Notes: generated by a model not told the origin, from the sequence alone. A DNA stretch of 64,000 nucleotides from Heterocephalus glaber (GCF_000247695.1 NW_004624784.1:14157497-14221496); one strand, 5' to 3'; shown: positions 1 through 12,956, counted from the stretch's first letter. A program made the numbers and translations.

Positions 1-55
1 ACTCCTTTCTTGATAAGATCCAGGATTCTGCCAGGGGTAGCGATTACCACATGCA
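1..55 (-). CDS. DDX6: DDX6 coding exon (partial; motif Ib region)
   Basis: Read on the minus strand this gives HVVIATPGRILDLIKKG, the DEAD-box motif Ib stretch (TPGR) of the first RecA-like domain, as in vertebrate DDX6. The acceptor AG lies at 56-57. The exon starts with TG, which joins the final G of the exon at 1217-1363 to make a Val codon (about residue 216), so the phase fits exactly. The exon runs off the left edge of the window. The DEAD box, motif III and the second RecA domain must lie beyond it. Confidence 0.95.
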
Positions 56-483
56 CTACACAAAATTTAGAAAATATGTATTATTCTCATTAATTTTTGC
101 CTGGACAAAAAGAATACTGTAAGTCTACAATAGTCATCTTTTATCATAAACATTATTGTAGAGATAAGAGTAAAACAAAGATACAAAGATGAGCTTTAGG
201 CTATACAGTATATACCATTTCCAGTTCACTTTAACACAGCTAGAGAATACTTCCTGTTTGTTCACCTCTATGTCTGGCAGGCTACAGCGTCCCTAATTAC
301 CTGCTCCAAATAGGGGACATTCTTGCTTGTCTTAGAACAATCCAAAATAAATAACACAAGGCGTATCAGACTTCTGACACAGTAGAAATGCCTCTAATTT
401 AGAGCAATGGTGTTCAGCAGATAATATTATAAGGATAAAACAAAATGACCATAAAAAAAAAAAAAACCTACCCAATACATGTT

Positions 484-618
484 GGGCGTGGTGGCACATG
501 GCTGTAATCTCACTTGGGAGGCTGAGACAGGAGGATTACTACGAGTTTGAGGCCAGGTTGGGCTATATAAAGAGTTCAAGGCCAGCTAGACTAGAAAACC
601 CTATTTCAAAAAACCCCC
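484..618 (+). mobile_element. B1-like SINE
   Basis: 7SL-type head (GGGCGTGGTGGCACATGGCTG), then GGGAGGCTGAGACAGGAGG, and an A-rich end at 605-620. It lies in a DDX6 intron. Confidence 0.85.
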
Positions 619-1157
619 CCACAACTATGTAGTACAAAGAATTACCAAAGTAATCAAATGATATATATATAAAGCTGAGGAAAATTTGTGTAACTATAAA
701 AGTGATCCCATTTTTGTTGTTTGGCTGCCTTTTTATACTTGATACTGTACTATGGGGATCTCTTCATGAAAATGAATCCATAAGTTTTACTCCTTAACAG
801 CTATATGAAAATCCACTCAGACAATACCACACTGTAATTAGCCACTCACCTGAGACACTGAGATTGACCCAATTTTCCAATACTACAAATCACACTATAG
901 CAAACAATCTTGTACATATAACTTTATATTCACCCAATTATTTTTTTCAAGTCTTAAAAATAAACATTCATAATCTGAAATATACCGCCAAATTTCCCAC
1001 AATAGAAATCAATTTACACTCCCATGTTGTAAGACAATTTTTCTACAAATCTGTATCAATTAGTAATATTTTGATATTAGAATATAAATTTCCTATTTTC
1101 AATTACAGTTCAAAAAAAATTACTAGTAAGGTTAAATATCTAATACTAACTACACTA

Positions 1158-1397
<240 letters not shown>

Positions 1398-1642
1398 TTA
1401 TTTTAAGAGCTTAAGAAGCTATAAAATAATGTTCCTTCCTTGTAAACTAGATACTGAGACTTATTAAAAAGTCTGATCACAACAGATCTAACATATATAT
1501 TAGTATTTCTGAGTCCTAACAACATTTGACAGTAAGATTCACTAATTTAAAAACCATGGTAGGAAATTTCTACTGCCCAGGTTCTATTTACATCATATGA
1601 AATGAAGAAATGATTAACTGCAAATCAAGAAAGCTGTGATTT

Positions 1643-1645
1643 TTT

Positions 1646-1692
<47 letters not shown>

Positions 1693-1696
1693 TTTT
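1643..1696. repeat. (TTTA)n microsatellite
   Basis: About 13 TTTA units. They abut the ID element at 1697-1772 on its tail side, so this is most likely an expanded SINE A-tail (AAAT on the minus strand). Confidence 0.95.
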
Positions 1697-1772
1697 TGGG
1701 GCACCGGGGATTGAACTCGGGACCTTGTGCTTTCGAGGCAGGCACCAGAACCACTGAGCTAAGTAACCAGCC
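1697..1772 (-). mobile_element. ID-type SINE
   Basis: Minus-strand tRNA-derived element with inverted B-box (GGGATTGAACTCGGGACC) and A-box (CACTGAGCTAAG). Tail is the TTTA run to its left. Confidence 0.9.
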
Positions 1773-2166
1773 CCTGTAATTTTAAAAGCTGTGGAATAAA
1801 TCTTAATTCTATTAGATTAACTTGGATAAGCTTACAGAAAGTTATTTTTTCTACTGCCTAAGCTCTTAAAAGCTCCAAACCACAAGCCTTTACAGAAGTT
1901 GTTCATGCTTCTACAAAGAACTCTGCAGACACACAGCTACAAGAACAATTCAGTTCCACAGTTCATAAGAAGCAATGTCAAACAATTTAATCTCGTGATT
2001 TAGCTTTCCTTTATATAGAACAAGAAATCTTATTTTGCCTACCTCACTAGAATGTTGTTGAAACTGTTTATTATATAAAAGTAGAAACCTCTTTAAAAGT
2101 TGGAAATGATCTTTACGAAACAATTAGGCCAAAAGCTATGAAAACAATCATAATACAGTACCTGAT

Positions 2167-2258
2167 TTTTTTTTTTTTTTTTCGGTACCGGGGATTGAAC
2201 TTGGGTCCTTGCGCTTGCGCAGCAGGCCGAGAAATCACTGAGCTAAATCCCCGGCCCT
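2167..2258 (-). mobile_element. ID-type SINE with target duplication
   Basis: Complete element with a T-run tail. ACAGTACCTGATT occurs on both sides, a 13-base target-site duplication, showing a fairly recent insertion. Confidence 0.93.
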
Positions 2259-2370
2259 ACAGTACCTGATTATGTAAATTCTACCAAAAAGAGAAAGGAC
2301 TATCTTCTACCCAGCCCCAAGATTTAAACTACCATGTTTACTTTAAAACAAACAAACTTTGCTCCAACTA

Positions 2371-2502
<132 letters not shown>

Positions 2503-2902
2503 CTAGGAGACAAAACAATTCAACATTATTGATTAATAAAAGCAGTAAATAAGCAAATTCTTATCTAGAACACACTGAGAGATAACTCTTTTGGTATTGC
2601 TCTTAAGTGTCCTACATTTGCATTTTACATGAATAGCAAAGCCCAAAGTGAACATCTTCATTATCAATCCATGTTTACAGAACCGTCTGTAGAATTCCTG
2701 AATTTTATTTTTGACTATACTGGGAAATTTAACCCAGAGCTTTCACACGGAGCGGAATCCCCAACCATTCAAAAGAATTTTTTTTTTTTTTACATTTTGA
2801 GACAGTGTTCACAGAATACCTTTTAAGTTATATCCCAAAGTAACAAAAACTGTGTGTGTGAGTAGCTGCGTATGGAGAGAATTTAAAAAGTGAAGGACAG
2901 GG

Positions 2903-2993
2903 CCGGCCGGGGATTTAGCTTAGTGGTTCCACCACCTGCCTCTCAAGCCAAGGACCCGAGTCGATCCCTGGTACCACAAAAAAAAAAAAAAGA
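2903..2993 (+). mobile_element. ID-type SINE
   Basis: CCGGGGATTTAGCTTAGTGG head, GTCGATCCC B-box, then an A tail with purine interruptions. A second A run follows at 3036-3052. Confidence 0.9.
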
Positions 2994-3171
2994 GAAGGAA
3001 AAAAAAAGGGCCACAATAGGACTTATATATAGACCAAAAAAAAAAAAAAAAAGTATTTCAATTCAAAATTGGGGAAAAAAACCAGCATAAACAATGCCAA
3101 GAAAAGATCGATATATTTCAATATATGGTATTTTCAGACTACTAAGCTAATTTCATTACTGAAAATTTACA

Positions 3172-3258
3172 GGTTGGGCTGAGGGTGTATCAGAGTGGTA
3201 GAGTGCATACTTAGCAGCCACAAGGCCCTGCATTCAATCTCTAGCACCAAAACCAGTA
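3172..3258 (+). mobile_element. Old ID-like SINE
   Basis: GGGCTGAGGGTGTATCAGAGTGG with TTCAATCTCTAGCACC. It is a diverged ID-related unit of an older subfamily. Confidence 0.7.
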
Positions 3259-3308
3259 CCATTGAAAAACTATAGCTTGATAGTTTAATCTCAGCTTCTC
3301 CTTGGCAT

Positions 3309-3390
3309 TTTTTTTGGATATCGTCATCTAACTTGGGACATTGCGCTTGCAAGGCAGGCGCCAGAACCACTGAGCTAAATTCCCAGCCCC
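3309..3390 (-). mobile_element. ID-type SINE
   Basis: Minus-strand element with GCCAGAACCACTGAGCTAAA. TGGCATT flanks it on both sides as a short target duplication. Confidence 0.88.
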
Positions 3391-4721
3391 TGGCATTTAT
3401 TATTTATACATTACACAACGTCTGTGTCTTTTACCAAATTCTGTTCTGAAATGTCCTCAACTGGAGGCTCAATCCTATTTCAGTTATCTTATTCCATGAT
3501 GCATCACTGAGAATGACTCATTTTTAGCTTATTTTCTCATGTGCGTTTTTGCAGAAGATAGCAATACTTCCTATTAACTTGGAATACAGTGAAGGATTAC
3601 CAATAATAACTGAAAATTAAATACACATACAGTATACAGAGAGAAATTTAAAGGGAGAACAGGTACAAAGTAGGACAAAAGAGAACATAGACAATATTCA
3701 GCTACACACTCCCTCCCTAGCAGACAAGTAATACCATATCTGTCCCTGAAGACCAGTCAGTCAGTAATGGGCTCTAAGGTACAAGGTTATCAGGGAAAAA
3801 TATAGTTGGAAGGATATTTCATCTAAAAAGAACTAAAGTTTTAAACCTCTGAAAATTGTTTTTAAAGTCTCTGTGATCTTCTACTGTAAGGTAAATATCA
3901 AGTAAATAAAATACATCCTGTAATCCCAAATTTGACTGATTCATAGGTCAGCTAATTAGTCAAAATTTGCCTTCTCATTTTTAATCTTAAAACCTCACAT
4001 AATGGTTCAACGTTATTACACTTTAGAAACAATCACCATCAGACTGTAGGTGATTCTGGTTTATCAAGTGGCTTTAAATAGAAAAGTGTTAATAAGACTC
4101 AAATTAACTTCTATTAAACATTAAACTGATCAATTGATACTACAGTATTGTATTATAATCCAAATCAGTCATTTTGAAAGCCCATGCCTTGGTCATACAA
4201 GACTAGAATATAGTTTAGTATAAGCAACAACTACTGGTAACTTTTACCATTATATCAGACATACAGGCCACAGAAGCTACTCTTTAGATTCTGGGGTAAG
4301 AAATATTTATTGTAAGGCCTTCCCTCCACTTCTCATCTCATAAACTAAAAGCAAGAGAAACATTTAGAACTGTCATTTTTAGATGAAAATGTTTTAGAAA
4401 GACCTTTGCATATTAAGGGTGTTTATCAAAAAGTATTTCTAAAATAAGGGTATATTATCAAAATTTGATTTCCCTATAACAAGAACAAAAGTAGCTATAA
4501 TTAAGTGAAGGACCTAAGCACATTTCTGGTCCTAGGGAAATATTATTTCCCACACCAAGAGAAAAACAGATTCAGTGCCTTATTTGCCAAGTAAATTTGG
4601 ACTAAAAGGACTGGAAAGTGTGATATGAACATGACACTAGTAGCCAGATGCTGTACACAGTAACAAAGAATTTATTTCACCTCTGAAATCAGACTCAGAA
4701 AAGTCAAAGAATTTAGTCTTG

Positions 4722-4818
4722 TTTTTTGGTTTTTTGGTTTTTTTGGTACCAGGGATCAAACTCCGATCCTTGCGCTTGCACAGCAGGCGGCGAAACCACT
4801 GAGCTAAATCCCCGGCCC
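4722..4818 (-). mobile_element. ID-type SINE with target duplication
   Basis: Minus-strand element with a T/G-interrupted tail. TTTAGTCTTG is duplicated on both sides. Confidence 0.92.
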
Positions 4819-5189
4819 TTTAGTCTTGTAATTAGTTCTAGAGTCATGAATTTCAAATGAAATTTAACATATTGTTTCTTTAATAACTACCAAACATAAT
4901 TCAGGAGCTACATTTTACCTAACTAAATTTTCTATCCATCAGTAAGTTATTTTTTCAAATGCTACAAATACTTTTTTAAAAATGTTGGCTTTTCTTCAAA
5001 ATCCTCTTCATAATCTATAATAAGAGGAAAGACTCTTTTCCTTTCAGCTTCAAAATACAGAAGTTTTTGCTAATCACTACTGACATGTATTATAGCATAT
5101 GCTTCAGCGATGGCAGATCAGTGCTGTTGCATTTGTGAGAAAAAGACCGAGTGGTTCAGTTTGCTGCTTTATTTTTTTTATTTATTTTT

Positions 5190-5318
5190 TTTAGACAGAG
5201 TCCAGGCTGGTTTTGAACTCACTATGTAAGCCCAGGCTGGCCTCAAACTCATAGTGATCTTTCTTGCCTCAGTCTACTGAGTGCTGGTATCACAGGTCTG
5301 TGCCACCACACCCAGCCA
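5190..5318 (-). mobile_element. B1-like SINE
   Basis: Minus-strand B1: AGACAGAGTCCAGGCTGG ... CAGGTCTGTGCCACCACACC. It contains an internal partial duplication of the GAACTCACTATGTAAGCCCA block, as is common in rodent B1. Confidence 0.87.
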
Positions 5319-5388
5319 GTCTGTTGCTTTACAATGGCACATGTTCTATCATTTGGCAAATTATACCATGCCACTTAAGTTTTTTTGG

Positions 5389-5477
5389 GTTTTTTTTTTT
5401 GCAGTACTGGGGATCGAACTCAGGACCTTACGCTTGCCAGGCAGGCATGGCATCATTGAGCTACATCCCTAGCCCCA
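5389..5477 (-). mobile_element. ID-type SINE
   Basis: GTACTGGGGATCGAACTCAG ... TTGAGCTACATCCCTAGCCC after a T run. Confidence 0.9.
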
Positions 5478-5714
5478 GAATTCTTAGCCTTAAAGATCCT
5501 GTCTGTCCTAGAGGTTAAATTGAACTATACACTGAATGAATTAAAAAATTCAACCTGTTGTTAGAAAAAAATGATTAAAAAAGAAAAAAATGATTTTTAA
5601 TTTCTAAAACTGCCAAATTAGGAAAATAAACAGACTCACAATCACTGACATAATTTTTTCCTTCTATGCCTAAATAACCAAAAATGTTATCTAGCACTTT
5701 AAAACTGTTATTAT

Positions 5715-5806
5715 AGCTGGAGATTTAGCTCAGTGGTGCCATCTGCCTCAAAAGCACAAGGTCCTGAGTTTGATCCCCGGCACCAAAAAAACCCCCCAAA
5801 AACCCC
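5715..5806 (+). mobile_element. ID-type SINE
   Basis: GCTGGAGATTTAGCTCAGTGG ... GTTTGATCCCCGGCACC with a mixed A/C tail. Confidence 0.9.
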
Positions 5807-6599
5807 TGCTATTATAGAAATAACTAAGTCATAAGCAGCCTTGACTTCCATCTCCCACCACTGATAAATAGCCTTTTCTACCTAGAACCTCAATCATAAG
5901 GATCAAAGGAGTTCCAGATGGGTTAGAATAACACAGCTGCTAGAATTGTGAAAAAAAATCCAGTGACAATACTGTTAAAGTCTTTCAGCCAGTATTAAAT
6001 AGTCTGCTAATTACGGAAAGGCAGTCAAAGAAAAATACTTTGGGTTTGACTCTTTTATCTTAATTTCTTCCTTGCTATTTTAATTGTTAATCTTCAATTG
6101 TTTCAAAGATTCCCATCACTTGCACAGGTTAGGTTCATCCTCTTCTGTGATGCCTGAACACTTTTTGTTTTAAGGCTACCCACACATCACTCAATTCTGC
6201 AGCATTAAAAAAGATGGCTGGTCCCTGAAAGTGTTCTAATGACTGGCTGAACCAGGTTCTTTAGAGGATAAAACCTCAGAATGAAGTAAATCAGGGAAGA
6301 ATTAGAATCCTAATCTCCATATTTAGTTCACTTTTTGAATGACTTGGATTAAGGCCACTAACTTCTATTTCTCTGTCCTCTTTGACAAGGTTTATGCCCT
6401 ATAGAAACTGAGAAGAAAACTTTAACAAAGTACCTATAAGCTGGTGAGTAGAGGCTTGGTGACCAGGTGCCTTTTGTCTCTTGTGTCTAGCAGTCTCATG
6501 ACTGATCCCAGACTACAACGCACTGGGTCTGTGACCTGGGCTTGCAGGCTAGGGTCGGCTTAGGGCTTTTCAGCATCCCAAAGCAGCCCCTTCTTACTC

Positions 6600-7020
6600 T
6601 GCAGAAATAGGCAAGTTGATGAAACCAAGCAAAGTCATACTAGTCCTGGCTAGACACTACTCTGGACACAAAGCTGTCATAATGAAGAATGCTGATCACG
6701 GTACCTCAGACTCTTCCTTCAGTCATGCTGAAACTGACTGCTATCCCCACAAAGTGACAGCAGCCATGGACAAGAAGAAATCACCAAGAGGTCAAAGATC
6801 AAATCTTTTGTGAATGTTCATAGCTACAGTCCCCTCATGTCCACAAAGTACTTGATGGACATCTCCTCGGACAAACTGTTGTCAACAAAGATGTCTTCAG
6901 AGACCCTGCTCTCAAACACAACTTCTGATGAGAGGCTAAGGTCAAGTTCAAAGAGATATAAGACCAGCAAGAACAAGTGGTTCTTCCAGAAGCTTCAGTT
7001 TTTTTGTTTATATGATTAAA
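6600..7020 (+). pseudogene. RPL27 processed pseudogene
   Basis: Starting at 6607 (ATA where the ATG should be) the sequence reads [20 protein letters not shown], clearly ribosomal protein L27. Later blocks TVVNKDVFRDPALK and YKTSKNKWFFQKLQF match the middle and the C-terminus, but in shifted frames. There are several frameshifts, the start codon is lost, and the normal stop is replaced by TTT. No introns are present and an A-rich stretch follows, so it is an mRNA retrocopy in a DDX6 intron, transcribed against DDX6. It cannot make L27. Confidence 0.92.
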
Positions 7021-7289
7021 AAATTTTTTTTAAAGTACATACAATAGTCTGTAAATGAAAATGCACTGATACTGTGTCCTATATGACCATTAGGATTAGC
7101 AGAGAACTGAGCATACCTACAGTCGTTTAACACTAGCCTCCTAGGAAAAATAGGCAGTATGAAGTAAAAGAATTCAAGCCAAGTTCACAAGAGGCAATCC
7201 CAGGGAACTGCTATGAAACACAAGGGGCTATCATGGGAGCTGCCTGGAAGAAGGGAGGAGGAGGAAGAAAACTAAAAAAGTTTTTAAAA

Positions 7290-7450
7290 CTTAACTATGT
7301 GCTATGTATAAATATTAGGTATGATATTTACATCCTTTCAAATTAGGTACTTTTAAATTGTTTTACATCTGACAAAAAATCCTCAAAGGAGACTGGTTGT
7401 TTCGCTCAAAATCACAAAGCAAAAAATGCTAGAACAAGGATTTAAACTTA
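7290..7450 (-). repeat. MIR relic
   Basis: The order CTATGTGCTATG, a middle ATTAGGTACTTTTA block, and CTCAAAATCACAAAGC ... GATTTAAAC fits an inverted, strongly diverged MIR SINE. Confidence 0.5.
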
Positions 7451-7471
7451 GTTCTATAGATAATATAGAGG

Positions 7472-7560
7472 TGGGCCAGGGATGTAGCTCAGTAACGCTC
7501 CACCTGCCTGAGTTCAACTTGAGGGGGGGATGATGATGATGATGATAATGATGATGATGG
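7472..7560 (+). mobile_element. ID-type SINE with GAT-repeat tail
   Basis: GGGCCAGGGATGTAGCTCAG head; the 3' part is replaced by (TGA)n repeats at 7529-7560. Confidence 0.75.
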
Positions 7561-7599
7561 AGGCAAGGCAAGGTTGTAGAGAAACTGGAACCCTCAATG

Positions 7600-8335
7600 G
7601 GAAATGTATAGTTACTTCAGAATAGACTAGTCCACAAAAGATTAAACACAAGACTGTTACCATATGAGCCACCAATTCTAATTATACCCAACAGAAATAC
7701 AGTAAGATAAAACATAACAAAAACTTAAGTACGCACTCAAGAGAAATTAAAATCTCCATACAATAACCTGCACACAAATATTCACAGCAGAATCATTAAA
7801 AGCCAACAGCTGGAAAACAACTCGTGTCCAACTGATGAATGGATATATCAAATGAGGTACAGACGTACCATGGAGTATTATTAGGTAATAGAAAGGGACA
7901 GGGATGTAGCTCAGTGGCACTGCGCCTGCCTTGCAAGTGCAAGGTCCTGAGTTTGATCCCCAGTACCAAAAAAAAAAAACATAGATAAGTAGGTAATAGA
8001 AAGGACTTGAGTTCTGATACATTTTACAACCCTGAAAACATTATGCTAAATTAGAGAAGCCAGACACAAAAGATACATACTGTATGATTCCATTTAAATA
8101 AAATGTCTATAAGAGGTAAATTTATGGTGACAAAAAGTAGATTCATGGCTGTTTACTGCTGGTCCCCCAGCAGTAAAGGGGTGATGGGTTTATTTTGGGA
8201 GGTGATGAAAATCTTGTAAAATTGATTGTGGTAGTGGTCATACAACTCTAAACATACTGAAAACCACTGAATTGTACAACTTCAAATGTGTTAACTGTGT
8301 GATATGACTTAAAACTCAATAAAGCTACCCTCCCC
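7600..8335 (+). mobile_element. Old L1 3' end
   Basis: Contains the L1 3' region signature CCAACTGATGAATGGATA followed by a diverged version of the usual ACCATGGAGTATTATT block. It ends in an L1-like 3' UTR (ACTGAATTGTACAACTTCAA) and a polyadenylation signal (CTCAATAAAGCT) near 8315. It is old and 5' truncated, and is split by an ID element at about 7897-7980. Confidence 0.82.
7897..7980 (+). mobile_element. ID-type SINE nested in L1
   Basis: GGGATGTAGCTCAGTGGCAC ... GTTTGATCCCCAGTACC plus A tail. TAGGTAATAGAAAGG is present on both sides, a 15-base target duplication made from L1 sequence. Confidence 0.93.
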
Positions 8336-8399
8336 AAGAAAATCCCCCACAACCTTAGGTCTCCAAGTTGATGTTCCATGCTAAAGTTAAAAGACTAAC

Positions 8400-8715
8400 T
8401 GAATATATATTTTGTTGTTTACTCTAGTATCCTTTGCTAATAGCACCCCAACTTCCTTCACATACCTTCTTTCCCCACTCCTAAAGATCAAGTCTGACCA
8501 ATCTTCTAAACCATGTAGTATTCAACCCAACCTAGGCCAAATGAATGCTCCCTCCTTAGAATCTAAATTGTTGTAGTACATCCACTACAGCTTTTGGTCA
8601 CTCCAAATGTTTCTCCAGACTTTAACCTTGTGAACTCCCGATATTCTTTTAATAAATTTCCTTCTGCTTAAGTTAAACTAGTTTGTTACCCACAAAACAA
8701 CCGAAGGATGGTATA
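8400..8715 (+). repeat. Possible MLT-type LTR fragment
   Basis: The end AATAAATTTCCTTCTGCTTA followed by ACTAGTTTG resembles the 3' end of old mammalian LTRs of the MLT kind, with AATAAA as the polyadenylation signal. The upstream part is too diverged for me to assign. Confidence 0.35.
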
Positions 8716-9047
8716 CTTTCTAATTTCCTAATATTGAGATATTTTATATAACTGTGCTACTTACAAAAGCTCAAAATTCCCATCTAGCTGCAATCAGAGT
8801 AACCACTTCCTCTTACTTCCCAAAGCTGGGTAAGACTTAAGAACCTTCATTTCAAGGAGAGAAAAAGAAAAAACCGTAGGCACTGTGGTGAAGCTGACAA
8901 TGGTTGTAACAGATGCTCCCTGATATCCAGACAAAAAAGGGTAACAGAAAGCTAATTTCCAATATTATTTTTAAGAAAAACACCCCAATTTTACAATGCT
9001 AACAAGTAGGGAAATGTTGCTTTTGCATACTTGGGGGGGGTGGAGGG

Positions 9048-9230
9048 GGTTGGTACTGGGATTGAATTCTGGACCTCTGCACTGAGCTACATGCCCAGAC
9101 CTTTAAATTTTTCGAGACAGGGTCTTGCTAGGTTGCTAAATTACCAGTGATGAGCTTCAACTGTTGCTTCTCCTGCCTCTGCCTCTCAGCATGCTGGGAT
9201 TACAGGTGTATGCCACCATGCCTGACTTTT
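9048..9230 (-). mobile_element. B1-dID-type dimeric SINE
   Basis: An ID half (TGGTACTGGGATTGAATTCT ... ACTGAGCTACATGCCCAG) is joined by a short T/A linker to a B1 half (GAGACAGGGTCTTGCTAGG ... GTATGCCACCATGCCTGAC). The same joint recurs elsewhere in the window, so it is a fixed dimer and not two chance insertions. Confidence 0.82.
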
Positions 9231-9949
9231 GAATACTTTTAAGTAGAATTTAGAAAAACAATTCTTTTAACCATAATCAACCCATTGTTAGCAGGAGGAT
9301 ATAACTTACTAAAGGACTCAGAATGCTGTAATTCCCAAATACAAAGGGCAAACTATTAATCCTTGTTAAATACAGCTAACAAATTAATTTGAGCTTCATG
9401 ACCTGGTACAACAGTAAGGAGCTTCCACAATCCTCTCAGTAATAGTCTACCTGTCATTTCCTTACCTTCTCAGATTATCTACAGTCTTGTGTGGTTAGGG
9501 TCTGGAAACAATAGGAGCTGCTATCTTTCAATTCTAATATCAAAGTTTGTATAAACTTTTACAATGCAAAACAGAAAAGAAAACAGGTTCTTAGGCCTTC
9601 CAAAGAAGGTTTTGCCCATATAAAGGTATACTTTTATTAGAGTAGCATAGTATTTTACCAGGCATAGTGCTCAAGCTTAAAACTAGGTGGCTACATTCAC
9701 AAAAGATATATGGGAGCAATGTGCAGAATATCTAGCTCCAGATTGTCCATGTAAAATCTTCTGAGAGCATTTTAAGTGCCTCATCCTCCAATAATTTCAG
9801 AGCCAAACCACAAGTAAATTCCATCTCTTAAAAAGATTCAAATGCAGACAACCAACCCATTTAATAAAAAAAAAAAAAAAAAAAAAAAAAGGCTTCACTA
9901 TCTAAAAAAAATGCCTAGGTAAAACTAAGTTCTAAGTACTACATATCTG

Positions 9950-10090
9950 CAGCTGGGCATGGTGGTATACACCTGTAATCCCAGCACTCGGGAGGCTGAG
10001 GCAGGAGGATCGCCATAAGTTCGAGGTCAGCCTGAGCTACATAGTGAGACCTTGCTTCAAAAAACAACCAAAACCAACCCCCAAATAAAT
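9950..10090 (+). mobile_element. B1-like SINE
   Basis: GCTGGGCATGGTGGTATACA through GACCTTGCTTCAAAAAAC. A 26-base A run lies just upstream at about 9867-9891. Confidence 0.9.
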
Positions 10091-10689
10091 AAATATTTGC
10101 TAAACCTAAATATTTAAAAGACAACAAATACATTTTAGGAAGGAAAAAACAAGAAAAGTCAGATGAGAAGGCCGACAAGAATGCGAAGAATAGTAGAAAG
10201 CAGCCCACTACGAGGTTCGATTTTACTAGGGGATTTGTAAATTTCTTTTTGGTTCCAAAATCCTAATGTTTATAATTTGTCCTTTGGAATGAATCTAAGA
10301 AATACACTATCTTGAGCTTTCCACAGATTCTCAGGACTAAACATGAAAGAAAAATGTACCAGTTCTTAGGTGTCTACAACATACTTATATTCATACCATA
10401 GCACATTATCTTAAAGTACTCATTTTAAATTTGATCTTCACAACAAAAACTTTGTGAAGATTATTTCTACTTTACAAAAATAAGCCAAACGTCAAATCAT
10501 TAAGTGGCTGGACAGTTCATTGCCTATATGCTACAAATAATAAAATCAATTTTCAATTTTAATACAAAGTAAAAACGAGTCAGCAAAAGTGCTCAATGAC
10601 AATTAGGTCTGCTTAAATAATGAATCGAGGTCTGCTGAACTAACTTACTTCCTTTTCCGATAAAACTAGTATATGAAATAACCCATAAC

Positions 10690-10880
10690 ATGTAATGATC
10701 ATTTATTATGTATTAGGCACCATACTAAGCAAATGATGAATTTTCAATCTTCTTTTTAACAATAATCCTATGGTATACACTATTACCTCAGTCTTACAGG
10801 TCAGAAAGCCAAGACTTAAGAGACATAAACCAAATAACCAACTTGTGATTTAACCCGGGCAGTTCCCTAGACCAAGTATG
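10690..10880 (-). repeat. MIR relic
   Basis: The sequence follows an inverted MIR: TATGTATTAGGCACCATACT, AATAATCCTATGGTA, then CTTACAGGTCAGAAAGCCAA and ATTTAACCCGGGC. A weaker second copy of the same layout lies at 10380-10500. Confidence 0.65.
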
Positions 10881-11563
10881 CCTACAGACACTGGTTAACT
10901 TCATTGAAGCATTCTAAATGAGAAATAGCATTGTGCTAAGTATGGAGATTTTAGTGATAAAAGTTTCTACAGTAAAAGAGTTCTATTAATTCTTTGTAAA
11001 TAAAATGGGTTAACATGAACTACATCACTGTAAATTTCTAAATATTTCTAATATCTATTCTGAAATTGCCTGCCCAATGATGACGCATAATCTTGTCTGG
11101 ATACTCTCTCCAGGCAAAGCACATTCATTACCCTAGAGTTCTCTCCTTGGAACAGGATCACTTCTTACAAGTTGATCTATCATCTTCTAATGACACGAAT
11201 ATGCAATTCCAAATAGAAAGGTACACATCATGCTATGTTAAAATTATCTGTACAATCAGCTATCCTTTCCACCAAACTGTAGGACATGAACATTATCAGT
11301 CTTGTACACCACAGAATACTCTGTCTATAACTTTCTAAATCTTTCAACAAAAAAGTACTCAGTGAGGTCACAGCATCTGTCCTTAGCAGAGCATGGATTT
11401 AACAGCTTCCTCAACTGAAGCAAGCAGCTGCTGCCTTCAATTATCAAACTGATATATGTATAGTATATTTATATGTATGTATCTTAAGGCACTAGGTGCA
11501 CGCTTGGCCATTTCAGTGGAAGTAGCAGGGAAATAAATATGAACTCATATATATGTAAATATG

Positions 11564-11570
<7 letters not shown>

Positions 11571-11602
<32 letters not shown>

Positions 11603-11604
11603 AC
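11571..11604. repeat. (CA)n microsatellite
   Basis: About 16 CA units with one interruption (AAACACACAC) at the end. It is preceded by a TATATGTAAATATGTAT tract. Confidence 0.95.
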
Positions 11605-11827
11605 TATATTGATTCCCAATACTATTCCCCACTGAAAGGATTAAGACTCTAAATTCCAAGGCTGGGGCACAATAAATATAATTTTGGCATCATGTTATGC
11701 CACAAAGTAAGGTAGCTGAGCACAAGAAAGTGAAGACAGTGTATCACAAAACAGGAACCAGCCTGAAGCTTATACTGGTCAAAACTGGTACAATTCAAGC
11801 ACAAAAATACTACCAAAAAAAGAAATT

Positions 11828-11920
11828 CATTAGCTCAGTGGTTCCGCCACCTGCCCTGCAAGCACAAGGATCCAAGTTTGATCCCTGGTACCCCCCCAAA
11901 AAAAAAAAAAAAAAAAGGAA
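11828..11920 (+). mobile_element. 5'-truncated ID-type SINE
   Basis: Starts inside the A-box (TAGCTCAGTGGTTCCGCC) and ends in a long A tail. AATTCAT flanks both sides. The missing first bases show incomplete reverse transcription. Confidence 0.85.
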
Positions 11921-12544
11921 TTCATGAGTCTATGCTGATAACAGATTAAGTATGGAGGGTAAGGGAAAACTCTTCTTTATAGGAGCTAATATGGAGGAAG
12001 TGCTAGAGTTGGAGAATGAGCAAAATCAAAGTATGCTTAACAGGAAATTTTGGTGAAGAGTAAATACCCACATGATCTTCAATAGCTCCCCAGACTGTTA
12101 GTTTTGAGAAGAAAAAAAAACAGACAACACCTTGGCAAGCTAATAAGAATTATCACCAATCTGAATTAGATGAACACTATGTATAGTCAAATATGATACC
12201 CTGAGAAGACTAACATGACTTCTACAGGATTCTATTGAGAAAGCGTAACTTGAACCTACTCATATATAAACATCAGATAAACCCACAGTGAGACATGTTC
12301 TAGCAACAAAGGGAATGTATTTTTATGTCAATGTCATAAAAGAAAAGACTAGGAAAATTCTCATCATTAAAATAGGTCACAGAAGCATAGTGCCTATAAG
12401 CCATACCTAATCTGACTGGATCCTATACAAGAAGGAAAAAAATGCTACAAAGGACATTTTTGGGTCAATTAGTAATTAGAATAAAATGTTAACTTTAAAA
12501 GGACATGAGTCTGTAATTTAACCTTAAGAAGTTCAGAAAAAACC

Positions 12545-12712
12545 GGGGACTGTGGAACACACCTGCAATCCCAGAACTGAAGCAAGCTGATCAAGTTTGT
12601 GTCCCATCTGGGCAACTTAGCAAGACTCTGTCTCAAAAAAAAAAAAAAGTGCAGAGGATGGTAGAGAGCACCTTCCTGGGTTTGATCCCTAGTGCAAAGA
12701 CAGAAAAAGTTC
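12545..12712 (+). mobile_element. B1-dID-type dimeric SINE
   Basis: Old B1 half (TGTGGAACACACCTGCAATC ... GACTCTGTCTCAAAA) followed by an ID half missing its head (AGAGAGCACCTTCCTGGG, TTTGATCCCTAGTGC). Confidence 0.72.
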
Positions 12713-12824
12713 AGAAAAATAGTTTGTGGAAATGTGTATGTGTATAAATGTATGCCTGAGAGAAATATTATGCCACTTCCACGTAACAAAAAGACAAGTA
12801 TGTAATGTAGAACACATAACGTTA

Positions 12825-12956
<132 letters not shown>

